Source: Pseudoalteromonas caenipelagi
GTDB taxonomy: Bacteria > Pseudomonadota > Gammaproteobacteria > Enterobacterales > Alteromonadaceae
Assembly (NCBI RefSeq): GCF_013140855.1
Contig: NZ_JABBPG010000001.1
Location: 124,001-188,000, forward strand
Direction: 5' to 3'
Length of the DNA stretch: 64,000 bases
Each line of letters starts with the position of its first letter. Within the stretch, counting starts at the first letter, position 1. Positions 51,926-61,855 of the stretch are shown piece by piece. A program made the position numbers and the translations under genes. A model generated the notes under the pieces. That model saw nothing but the letters and a program-made list of their open reading frames with translations. It was not told where the DNA came from and ran no database searches.

Positions 51926-54900
51926 ATGGATACGATAGCAATAGAAGAATTTTTAGCTGACTTAGATAGTCGTGGTATTTATGTATATCTGCAAGGTGGC
52001 AAGCTAAAACTAAGAACAAAACTAGAGAGTGTGCCTCAGGCTTTATTAGCCCAAATTAAGGCTAATAAAGAGCATCTGATAAGTTACATGAGTCAGCACG
52101 ACGACAAACAAGGGAATTTATCTAGCGCTCAGCAAAGGATCTGGTTTATTTCTCAGTATGAACAGCAGTCATACGCTTATAACATGGCCGGTCTGATTAA
52201 GCTTTCTCGTGCTATCTCTGCCAATGCCTTGAACTTTGCAATAAATAGCTTGTTGTCTCGTTACGATATTTTAAGAAGCAACTTCTTTGATAGTGAAAGT
52301 GGCGGGATTCAAAAAGTAAACGAAGAATATCAGTTTAGCTTAACTGTACGACCAACTGACCCTAACACCTCAAAAACGAGTTTAATTAAACAACTACATA
52401 ATGAGCTGACATACTGCTTTGATTTAGCAAATGAGCTGCTCATTAGGGGGACTTTATTTGCAGACGAGTCGGGTGAGCAAGGGCAATGGTTGTATTTGTC
52501 GATGCACCATATTGTTGCTGATGGCTGGTCGGTTGGTTTATTTGTTCAAGCCTTGTTAGAAGAATTGAGCGAACGGACTGCTGCCAATGATAACCCCTTG
52601 CAATATAGAGATTATGTGTATTGGGAGTCGCAATTTAGACAAACTGACGATTATCAAAAGCAGCTTGCTTATTGGCAAAACCAACTTAGCAGTCTTGAGT
52701 TGTTTGAGCTACCAACTTGTCATGCTCGCTCGGCGAGTAAAAATTATGACGGCGACACCATTTATTTTACGGTTGCTAATGATTTGCTGTCACGCTTTGA
52801 GCAACGCTGCCAGCACATCGAAATAACACCATTTGTTGGCTTTTTAAGCGTTTTTTATGGTTTATTGTATCGCTATAGTCATAAGCAAGATATCACTTTA
52901 GGTGTGCCCGTTTTAAATCGCACTCAAACTGAGTTTGAAGATATGATTGGGTGTTTCATCAACACCTTACCGATGCGAGTTAGGCTTGAACAGTCAGTTA
53001 CTTTTGCGCAGCTTGCCGCTATGGTTAAGGACATGGCTAAACATGCTTTAGCGAACCAAAATGTTGCACTAGAAGACATTATTTCAACATTGAATTTACC
53101 AAAATCGAGCGCACACTCAGCTTTATTTCAAGTACTGTTTAATTACAATGGTGTTGATACAGATAAGCTTTCAGCGCATGGGTTATCTGCTGAACTAGTT
53201 CCTCTTGATAACCACAGTGCAAAATTTGATTTAACGCTTAATCTGTCACGAAATGGTTCGGGCTTAACCGCAAATATAGATTACAGCACACAGTTATTTG
53301 ATAGCGCGTTCATAGAAACGTTTGCGTCTGATTTTATCGCACTTGTAGAAGCATTTTGTGACCAACATCAGCAAAGTATTGCACACGCAAGCTTACCCAG
53401 TGTGCAAAAGGCAGATCAGCTTTTAACGCATCAACCTACACAACAACAATTTGTGAGTATTGTTGAGCTAATTACACAGCAAGCTAAAAAACATCCTCAA
53501 AAGGTCGCCTTATATGACGACGGTGACAATAAATATAGCTACGCAGAGTTAGACTCACTGAGCGCGCAATTAGCCAGCGGCCTGAGAAATAACAGGCGAT
53601 ATACTGATGATAAAACTGTTGCATTGCTCGTGAATCGCTCTGCGGATAGCTTAGTGGCAATGTTGGGAATAATGCGAGCTGGCCTTGCGTATTTACCGAT
53701 TGAGCAGGGGACGCCGTTAAAACGCATTTTAGAGGTATTAAATCAAGCTAACAGCACCCATTTGATCACCATTAATTCAGATGTATTGAGTGCCGACGAC
53801 ACAGCAAAACTCACTGATGAATCAATTATGGTGAATGCATACGAAACGCTCATCGCGAACGAAGCATTCATAGGGCCCATAAGTATTGATACTAAACCTG
53901 ATGATTGTGCCTATGTTATGTTTACTTCCGGGTCTACCGGTGTGCCAAAAGGGGTGATGGTACCGCACAGAGCATTAGCGAGCTATATTCAGGGCGTTGG
54001 TGAAGTTATAGAGTTTACCTCTCAGACAAAGTCTGCGGTACTGACGGGTCTTGCTACTGACCTGTGTTTAACAGGTATTTACCCTGTGTTAGCGAATGGC
54101 GGAAGTGTTGTATTTCTTGCAGCAAAGCAATCACAGCTTGAGCCGCAATTTATTGTCAATGAGCTACAAAGACAGCAAATAAATTTAGTTAAGATCACAC
54201 CTTCTTTTGCCAATGAAATATTGCCGTTAGCCATCAAACAGAAATCCTCAACAGTGGTCAAGCAATGGGTTTTAGGCGGCGAGCCTTTGACTGAATCTTT
54301 GGTCCAAGCAGTCCGCGATTATTGTCCAGATGCACATATATATAACCACTATGGTCCTACTGAAACATGTATTGGGGTGAGCGCTTATAAGTTGGCGTGG
54401 AACAGCGAGAGCAACTGGGGGAGCTATAGCATTGGTAACGGGTTTTCTCATGTTTACTTAAAAGTGCTAAATAGCTATTTACAAAGTGTTCCGGCAGGTA
54501 GCGCAGGAGAGCTATTCATCGGTGGTGACAGTGTAGCGTTAGGCTATATCAATGCACCTGAAATCAATGCAGACGCTTTTGTGACAATACAAGGACAGCG
54601 CTTTTATCGTACTGGAGACAAGGTGCGATTAAACAATGCGGGGCAACTTGAATATCTTGGCCGCTTGGATAACCAAGTTAAGATACGTGGCTTCAGAGTT
54701 GATTTACAAGATATTGAATCTAAGTTAAATGCCTTGGCGCAAGTTAAGTCTGGCGTTGTCATCAGCAAACCTCAAGCAGACTCTGCAGCGCTTGTGGCGT
54801 TTGTAGTCCCTGAGCCAAATGGATTGAGTACTGCGCAAATACAACTGCATATAACAGCGGATTTAAAACTATACTTGCCAGAGCCAATGGTGCCAAGTGT

Positions 54901-57900
54901 GATTGTTGTGTGTGAACAGTTACCTATGCTTGCAAATGGTAAAATTGATCGCAACGCGCTTAGCGTACAACCTCTACAATTGGATAGTGCAAACTTTGTT
55001 GAACCTAGCACTGACGTGCAAAGGACGCTAGCAAATATATTTGAGCAGTTAACCGGGCGCACCCGAATTGGTATACACGATGATTTCTTTGCTATCGGTG
55101 GACACTCCTTACTGGCGATGAAACTACTCAACAGGGTAAGAGATAGTTTTGAAATATCGCTGTCACTCAAAACAATTTTTGCAAATCCAACGATAGCTGA
55201 GCTTGCTGAATGTTTACAGCGCGCACAAATCGACAGTGCCGACAAAAATAGCAATAAGGGTTACAAACAAAATGAAAGTGTGCACTTTGGTACTCACCAT
55301 CCCTTGTCATTTTCACAGCAAAGACTTTGGTTTATTGATCAATTTCAAGGCCATAGCAGTCAATATAATTTGCAAGGGATATTTAAATTACATGGTGAGC
55401 TTGACCGTAATGCGCTAGAAGCCGCGTTCAATAACATCATTGAGCGTCATCGTATTCTAAAGTTCAACTATAAGGTTGAATCAGGTGCTGATGCTCTGCA
55501 ATTCGAAAATGAGCTAGCAAAATTTTCGTTAGTATTTCACGATTTAACAGCACTTGATGCTCATCATCAAAGTAACCGAATTGAGCAAACGATTGAGTCT
55601 GACTATAAGCACAGTTTTGATCTAGAACGAGATTTAATGATTCGCGGGCAGTTGATTCGGTTGCAAAATACAGAGCACGTGTTGATTGTTACTATGCATC
55701 ATATTGTCTCAGATGGGTGGTCAATCGACATTCTTTGCAAAGAGCTAACGCAATTTTACGCTCAACATATTAGAGGAGAGCTGCCATCATACCAGCAACT
55801 GTCAAACAGTTATGTTGACTATGTTTATTGGCAGCGTCATCAATTTCAATCAGCCAACAATACAAACGAACTTGATTACTGGCGTACAAAACTGGCTGGC
55901 ATTCCTAAAGTACACGACTTGCCGACGGATAGAGCACGACGCAACGAATCGCTCGTTGGTGGAGCGCTATATTGTCAGGCGATGCCTGCCAGTTTAGAAG
56001 CTAAATTACGTGAATACATAAAAGCGTCTGGGCATACATTATTTTTGGTATTACAAACCGCATTTGGCGTATGGATGAGCCGTTTATCACAGCAGCAAAC
56101 AATCGCTTTAGGGACCCCTGTATCTGGTAGAGAAACGAGCGAATTTGAACCACTCATTGGTAATTTTATCAATACGCTGGTGTTGTATAATGAGGTCAAC
56201 CCAGATAATACCTTTGCACAAGCGCTTTGCTCTTTTAAACAGACGCTTAATGAAGCGTTGCAAAACCAATCTATCCCTTTCGATTTACTCGTTGAGCAGT
56301 TAAATGTTGAGCGAAACATTGCCATTCACCCGCTGATACAAATTGTTTTTAGGGTCAATAATCAAATTAACGAGGCGTTACAACTAGAAGGGGTACAGGT
56401 TGAACTGCTTGATGCGCCAATTCGCCAAGCTAAGCTCGATTTAGAAGTCAGTGTTATTGATAGTCACGAACAGATAGTTGTAGAGTGGCTGTATGATAAC
56501 GCGCTGTGGGATCAAAAGAGCATTGAACGCTTTTTTGCACAGTATTGTCATATTATCGAACAGTGTTTAACTCACTCAGATACCCAGTTAGCTAAGCTAG
56601 AAGTATGCTCTAAAGTTGAACAAGCGCAGCTGTTGAAGTATGCGCGTTATGTAGAAATTGACGCTGTGCAAGCTCCAAATTGGGTGCATAAATTTAGCTT
56701 ATTAGCCCAGCAACAGCCCGATCATATTGCTGTTCGAAACAACAATACCTCGCTTACCTACGCTCAGTTGGACATGTTGTCTAACCAACTGGCGCATAGC
56801 TTACTAGAAATGGAGTTCTCTGTTCAAAGTCGAATCGGCATTTTGTTGCCAAGCAGTATGCATATGGTGCTCGGTGTTATAGCCATATTAAAAGCGCAGC
56901 ACGTCTATGTGCCATTGCATATTGACACGCCAGTAGATGGGCTAGCAACTATCGTCGATGATGCAAATATGACGCTCATCTTAGCGCTAAGTTCAGATGC
57001 ACCTAGATTGATTGAATGTGGTACTGACTTTTTATTGCTTGATGATATTTTTGAGCAACAGGGCAACTTTAGTATCTATCCAGCAACTTACCCTGAAGTG
57101 TTCCATACACACAACGCTCATGAGCTACTTTGCTACATCATTTATACATCGGGCTCTACGGGTAAACCAAAAGGCGTGGCTATCACTTACAGCAATCTAA
57201 ACGCTTATCTGCAACATGCCTGTACACAGTACATAGAGCACACTGAAGAGCTCAAAGAATCCATAGTCAGTACGCCGCTTGCTTTTGACGCTACGGTAAC
57301 ATCGCTTATTCCGATGCTGATCACCGGAGGAACCGTTAACATTCTATCGGACGATGCGTCGCAGCTCTCAGTACTGACAGAGGCGTTATTTCATTCGCCT
57401 AACAACGTGTTATTTAAATTAACACCAGCTCATTTACAGGCTATACAAGCACTATCTGACGGTTTATTTAATTATGATTGTAAACATATCGTCGTGGTAG
57501 GGGGAGAAGCTCTGCCTGTTTCACTGATCAGCTCCTTAAAAAATAGACTTCCGCAAGTTAGTTGGATAAATGAATATGGACCAACCGAAACGACCGTAGG
57601 ATCGAGCATTTATACCGTTGAACCGCATTTCTCGCTCCGTGATCTAGAAAAACTGCCTGATATGCCTATTGGTTTACCTATCGAGCAGGTTGGCATGATA
57701 GTGGTTGATAAATTTGATCAGCTTGCCCCATTTAACACGCCTGGTGAGCTGCTGATCTGTGGCCCTGTGGTAAGTCCAGGATATATAAATCAAACCCCAT
57801 TAAATGATAAAAAGTTTGTAGATATCCGCGTACCTTTCAAAGAAGGGACTGTAAAGCAACGCTTCTATCGCACGGGAGATATTGTTAAATGGTACTCGAA

Positions 57901-60900
57901 GGATGGGATTGTCCCCAGTTACATAAGGTTCTGTGGGCGTTCTGATGATGTAATTAAACTACGTGGTTATCGTATTGATACAGGTTCGCTATGCCATCAC
58001 ATCAGAGCATTTGACGCGATTGTTGATTGCGCAGTAACGATGGATGTGGACGGGGCATTTCTATGTGCTCATTATGTTGTCACGCCACACTCATCATTTG
58101 ACGTTAAAAAGCTCAAAAAGCACTTGGCAAACAAGTTACCGGCTTACATGGTGCCAAGTAAATTCAACCAAGTTGAATATTTACCTCTGACACCTAACGG
58201 CAAAGTTGATTTAACCGCGTTACATACACAGTTTGTTAATGCTGCAGTGCAACCGCCTGCAAAAATGGAGCTTGCCACTTTAACCGCGCTGCAAGCTTAT
58301 TTGTTGCAGCTTTACAGCGAGATGTTGCAAGCGCCCAATGTGATGTTGGAGGACAGCTTTTTTGAATTAGGTGGCCACTCACTGCTGGCAATTCGCCTCA
58401 TTAGTCAAATCCGAGCAGACAAAAATTTTGATATCACGTTAGAGCAATTGTTTAAAACCCCAAGTGTTTTGTCTCTTGCCGAGGCTTTAGAACAATGCCC
58501 GTTAATTGATGACAGCAATATCATTGTTTCAGTGTCTCGCTCAAAACGCCTCCCTTTGTCTTATGCTCAGCATCGCCTGTGGTTAATAGAGCAAGTTCAG
58601 CAAGGCGCTACCCAATATCATATGCCGGCTAGTTTTGAACTTACAGGGGTGCTGAATATCAATGCTTTTCAACAAGCATTAAACGCCGTGATTAGTCGCC
58701 ATGAAGTATTGAGAACGCATATTTTGCCAGGCAGCAGTGGCGAAGCACCAGAGCAGCTCATAAATGAACGGTTTGACGTGCCGTGTGTCGTTCATGATTT
58801 ATCGACGAACGATGATGAGGCAATCGCTGACAAAATAGCAAACTTAAAAAAACAAGCGCTTTTAGCTCCGTTCAACTTAACCACCGATGTATTGCTACGC
58901 GTGATGATTATTAAATTGTCGGCGCAGCACCATCACATCCACTTTAACATGCATCATATTGCCAGCGATGGTTGGTCAATGGCCATTTTGGTAAGAGAGT
59001 TCATTGCTTTTTATCGCCACTTTAATGGTGAAAGTGGTTTTCAATTACCAACCAAATTAAGTCAACCATTACAAATTCAATATGCTGATTTTGCTTATTG
59101 GCAACGACAGCTAGCACAGCAAAAAGAGGTAGAAAATTCGCTCAACTATTGGCAAAATCAATTGCAGAACATCCCAAGTTTGCATCAATTGCCTTTGGAT
59201 AAACCAAGGCCTTCATTACAGCAATTAGAGGGTGAAACGTATACTCAGTATTTGTCACCTAGCATTACGCAGGCTATCCATAAACAGTGTGCTCAGCAAG
59301 GGGTAACCCTGTTTATGTGGTTACACAGTGTGTTTTCATTATTGGTGATGCGCTTTAGTCAAACCTCAGATGTATTAATTGGTTCACCAGTTGCGGGTAG
59401 AGAACAGTCGGAAGTCTCTGACTTAATTGGTTTTTTTGTTAATACACTGGTAATTAGGGCGCAAACTGAAGGGACGCAGAGCTTTGCCGCATTTTTACAG
59501 CAGCAAAAAAATGTAATTGTTGATGCATTTAAACATCAGACTGTGCCTTTTGAGCAACTAGTTGAGCTGTTACAGCCTGAGCGAAACTTAGCCCATCAGC
59601 CCTTGTTCCAAATTTTATTTGCTCTGCAAAATAATGAAGTAACTGAGTTTGAACTCCCTGATCTTCAAATAACTCAATTGCCTACACAAGCGCATAACAT
59701 GAAGTTTGACTTAGAAGTTAATGCCATTGAGCGAGATTCGGGTATTGAACTGCAATGGAATTTTGCAACATCGTTATTCAAACGAACCAGTATCAAACAA
59801 CTGGCTGACTCGTTCAGCGTAATGATTACGGCGTTACTTGAAACGCCTAGTTTGAACATCGCCACAGTCCCTTTGAACACACCAGAGCAGCAGCTGTATC
59901 TTGCAAACCTTTTTGCTCCGAACCAAAGCGATGATGAAAACCGTTGCGATGAGGTGCATTCATTGGTTACGCAACTTAATCAAGTGATGACTCGCTGCGC
60001 TGATGATGTGGCAGTGATAACGTCCAGTGGCATGCAGTTAAGTTTCTTTGAATTACAGCAAAGAGCGCTGCAACTGGCCGCGTTGTTAAGGGCTAACAAT
60101 GTTGAAAAAGGCGATAGGGTAGCGATTTGTTTGCCTGCCTCAAGCGATATGATTGTAGCAGTCATTGCTACGTGGTATGTGGGGGCTGCATATGTGCCAG
60201 TTGACCCTAAATTACCAATTGAACGCGCTAATTTTATCATTCAAGATGCACGCGTCAGTTGCTTAGTGACCAATACGCAAACTCAGCAACTTGGTATCGC
60301 TGAGTATTGTGAACAGGCTGCAATCGCTGTAGCAAATATAGATGAATTGACACAGCGCAATATAACGGATGTGCTCAGTGCCGAGGTTAAAGTAGCGGCA
60401 GATGATCTTGCCTATATTATCTACACATCAGGTACAACAGGACAGCCTAAAGGCGTGGCTATTAGCCATGCAAATATTAGCGTCTATTTAAATCACGCCC
60501 AAGCACACTATTTAGGTGAGCGACAAAAAGTATCCGTTTTGAGCACGCCTTTGGCTTTTGATGCTTCGGTGACCAGCATATGGGCACCATTGCTTAGTGG
60601 CGTTGCTGTTATGGTACTGCCTGACGATGACACGCTTATAGATACTTTAGCGAGTCAGGTTTTCTCACCAACGTCAGGGTTGTTTAAACTCACGCCCGCA
60701 CACTTACAAGCGCTGCTAAATTATCTTCCCGCGCAGCCAGTGTTAAGCACCCATGTAATGGTAGTTGGCGGTGAAGCCCTGAGTGTTCAGTTACTAGAGC
60801 AGTTCGCTCACGTATTACCCAATTGTTTATGGGTTAACGAATACGGTCCGACAGAGGCGACGGTAGGTACTTGTGTTTACAGCGTTAATAAAGATGATAT

Positions 60901-61855
60901 CCAAAAGCTGATCACCCAAGGAGAGCATAACGTACCTATCGGACGAGCAATAATGAACACGCACCTGTTAGTAGTTGATGAGCATCAACAGCTAGTGCCG
61001 CTTGGTGTTTGTGGTGAGCTATATATATCTGGAGCAAACTTAGCGCAGGGTTACTTCGATAATCAGGCACTAACCAAAGACAAATTTGTGTCTATGACCT
61101 TACCAGGTAAAAATAGTGCAACTCGTTACTATCGTAGTGGCGATAAAGTTCGTTGGTTAACTGACGAGCAAGGTGAGCCGACGCAATTACAGTTTTACGG
61201 CCGCTATGACCATCAAGTGAAGCTCAGGGGCTATCGAATCGAATTAAGTGAAGTGGAGCATCACTTAACTCAGGTGCCACAGGTTGAGCAAGCGGTTGTA
61301 TTGTTAAACCAACAACAAGAAGCACTTGAAGCATTTGTCGTCCTCAAAGAAGATGGCAACAGTCCAAAAGACAAACCCTACTACGTGTTAAGTCAAGAGC
61401 AGCTTGAGCCGTTATTACAGCATGTTGCTAAATTTTTGCCTCATTACATGCAACCGAACAAAGTGATAGCTCTAAATGCTGTGCCGCTTACCATAAATGG
61501 CAAAGTCGACACTAAAAAGTTGCAATTAATCAGCAATGAAAGTGAGCTAATTACACAAAAAGTTTCGCCACGTAACGAATTAGAAACCTCGCTCACAGAG
61601 ATTTTTGCCGCGCTACTTAATGTGCAAAGTGTTGGTATCACAGATAGCTTTTTTGCACTTGGCGGGCATTCTTTATTGGCAACACAATGTGCTTCCATAA
61701 TTAAAGAGCAGCTCAATATAGACATTCCAGTCAAAGTACTATTTGAACGTCCAACGATTGCAGCGTTGTCACAGTGGTACGCAATCAATCAAGCGGCTGA
61801 AAATATTAATCCCCAAGATAGCACCAGTGATACTTCTGAAGAGATGTTTTTATGA
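51926..61855 (+). CDS. Three-module NRPS with N-terminal TubC docking domain
   Basis: A 3,309-residue synthetase starting two bases after the previous stop. Residues 1-55 (EEFLADLDSRGIYVYLQGGKL...) form a TubC-type docking domain. Then come three C-A-PCP modules: C with HHIVADG, HHIVSDG and HHIASDG, and PCP serines 1061, 2152 and 3249. By-eye codes are D-L-T-K-V-G-H-I-G (matches the Asp code) for module 1 and D-A-T-K-V-G-E-V-G (Asn-like) for modules 2 and 3. No epimerase, methyltransferase or thioesterase domain is seen. It ends in the acidic tail SDTSEEMFL, likely the docking motif for the next protein. Confidence 0.94.
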   Translation: MDTIAIEEFLADLDSRGIYVYLQGGKLKLRTKLESVPQALLAQIKANKEHLISYMSQHDDKQGNLSSAQQRIWFISQYEQQSYAYNMAGLIKLSRAISANALNFAINSLLSRYDILRSNFFDSESGGIQKVNEEYQFSLTVRPTDPNTSKTSLIKQLHNELTYCFDLANELLIRGTLFADESGEQGQWLYLSMHHIVADGWSVGLFVQALLEELSERTAANDNPLQYRDYVYWESQFRQTDDYQKQLAYWQNQLSSLELFELPTCHARSASKNYDGDTIYFTVANDLLSRFEQRCQHIEITPFVGFLSVFYGLLYRYSHKQDITLGVPVLNRTQTEFEDMIGCFINTLPMRVRLEQSVTFAQLAAMVKDMAKHALANQNVALEDIISTLNLPKSSAHSALFQVLFNYNGVDTDKLSAHGLSAELVPLDNHSAKFDLTLNLSRNGSGLTANIDYSTQLFDSAFIETFASDFIALVEAFCDQHQQSIAHASLPSVQKADQLLTHQPTQQQFVSIVELITQQAKKHPQKVALYDDGDNKYSYAELDSLSAQLASGLRNNRRYTDDKTVALLVNRSADSLVAMLGIMRAGLAYLPIEQGTPLKRILEVLNQANSTHLITINSDVLSADDTAKLTDESIMVNAYETLIANEAFIGPISIDTKPDDCAYVMFTSGSTGVPKGVMVPHRALASYIQGVGEVIEFTSQTKSAVLTGLATDLCLTGIYPVLANGGSVVFLAAKQSQLEPQFIVNELQRQQINLVKITPSFANEILPLAIKQKSSTVVKQWVLGGEPLTESLVQAVRDYCPDAHIYNHYGPTETCIGVSAYKLAWNSESNWGSYSIGNGFSHVYLKVLNSYLQSVPAGSAGELFIGGDSVALGYINAPEINADAFVTIQGQRFYRTGDKVRLNNAGQLEYLGRLDNQVKIRGFRVDLQDIESKLNALAQVKSGVVISKPQADSAALVAFVVPEPNGLSTAQIQLHITADLKLYLPEPMVPSVIVVCEQLPMLANGKIDRNALSVQPLQLDSANFVEPSTDVQRTLANIFEQLTGRTRIGIHDDFFAIGGHSLLAMKLLNRVRDSFEISLSLKTIFANPTIAELAECLQRAQIDSADKNSNKGYKQNESVHFGTHHPLSFSQQRLWFIDQFQGHSSQYNLQGIFKLHGELDRNALEAAFNNIIERHRILKFNYKVESGADALQFENELAKFSLVFHDLTALDAHHQSNRIEQTIESDYKHSFDLERDLMIRGQLIRLQNTEHVLIVTMHHIVSDGWSIDILCKELTQFYAQHIRGELPSYQQLSNSYVDYVYWQRHQFQSANNTNELDYWRTKLAGIPKVHDLPTDRARRNESLVGGALYCQAMPASLEAKLREYIKASGHTLFLVLQTAFGVWMSRLSQQQTIALGTPVSGRETSEFEPLIGNFINTLVLYNEVNPDNTFAQALCSFKQTLNEALQNQSIPFDLLVEQLNVERNIAIHPLIQIVFRVNNQINEALQLEGVQVELLDAPIRQAKLDLEVSVIDSHEQIVVEWLYDNALWDQKSIERFFAQYCHIIEQCLTHSDTQLAKLEVCSKVEQAQLLKYARYVEIDAVQAPNWVHKFSLLAQQQPDHIAVRNNNTSLTYAQLDMLSNQLAHSLLEMEFSVQSRIGILLPSSMHMVLGVIAILKAQHVYVPLHIDTPVDGLATIVDDANMTLILALSSDAPRLIECGTDFLLLDDIFEQQGNFSIYPATYPEVFHTHNAHELLCYIIYTSGSTGKPKGVAITYSNLNAYLQHACTQYIEHTEELKESIVSTPLAFDATVTSLIPMLITGGTVNILSDDASQLSVLTEALFHSPNNVLFKLTPAHLQAIQALSDGLFNYDCKHIVVVGGEALPVSLISSLKNRLPQVSWINEYGPTETTVGSSIYTVEPHFSLRDLEKLPDMPIGLPIEQVGMIVVDKFDQLAPFNTPGELLICGPVVSPGYINQTPLNDKKFVDIRVPFKEGTVKQRFYRTGDIVKWYSKDGIVPSYIRFCGRSDDVIKLRGYRIDTGSLCHHIRAFDAIVDCAVTMDVDGAFLCAHYVVTPHSSFDVKKLKKHLANKLPAYMVPSKFNQVEYLPLTPNGKVDLTALHTQFVNAAVQPPAKMELATLTALQAYLLQLYSEMLQAPNVMLEDSFFELGGHSLLAIRLISQIRADKNFDITLEQLFKTPSVLSLAEALEQCPLIDDSNIIVSVSRSKRLPLSYAQHRLWLIEQVQQGATQYHMPASFELTGVLNINAFQQALNAVISRHEVLRTHILPGSSGEAPEQLINERFDVPCVVHDLSTNDDEAIADKIANLKKQALLAPFNLTTDVLLRVMIIKLSAQHHHIHFNMHHIASDGWSMAILVREFIAFYRHFNGESGFQLPTKLSQPLQIQYADFAYWQRQLAQQKEVENSLNYWQNQLQNIPSLHQLPLDKPRPSLQQLEGETYTQYLSPSITQAIHKQCAQQGVTLFMWLHSVFSLLVMRFSQTSDVLIGSPVAGREQSEVSDLIGFFVNTLVIRAQTEGTQSFAAFLQQQKNVIVDAFKHQTVPFEQLVELLQPERNLAHQPLFQILFALQNNEVTEFELPDLQITQLPTQAHNMKFDLEVNAIERDSGIELQWNFATSLFKRTSIKQLADSFSVMITALLETPSLNIATVPLNTPEQQLYLANLFAPNQSDDENRCDEVHSLVTQLNQVMTRCADDVAVITSSGMQLSFFELQQRALQLAALLRANNVEKGDRVAICLPASSDMIVAVIATWYVGAAYVPVDPKLPIERANFIIQDARVSCLVTNTQTQQLGIAEYCEQAAIAVANIDELTQRNITDVLSAEVKVAADDLAYIIYTSGTTGQPKGVAISHANISVYLNHAQAHYLGERQKVSVLSTPLAFDASVTSIWAPLLSGVAVMVLPDDDTLIDTLASQVFSPTSGLFKLTPAHLQALLNYLPAQPVLSTHVMVVGGEALSVQLLEQFAHVLPNCLWVNEYGPTEATVGTCVYSVNKDDIQKLITQGEHNVPIGRAIMNTHLLVVDEHQQLVPLGVCGELYISGANLAQGYFDNQALTKDKFVSMTLPGKNSATRYYRSGDKVRWLTDEQGEPTQLQFYGRYDHQVKLRGYRIELSEVEHHLTQVPQVEQAVVLLNQQQEALEAFVVLKEDGNSPKDKPYYVLSQEQLEPLLQHVAKFLPHYMQPNKVIALNAVPLTINGKVDTKKLQLISNESELITQKVSPRNELETSLTEIFAALLNVQSVGITDSFFALGGHSLLATQCASIIKEQLNIDIPVKVLFERPTIAALSQWYAINQAAENINPQDSTSDTSEEMFL

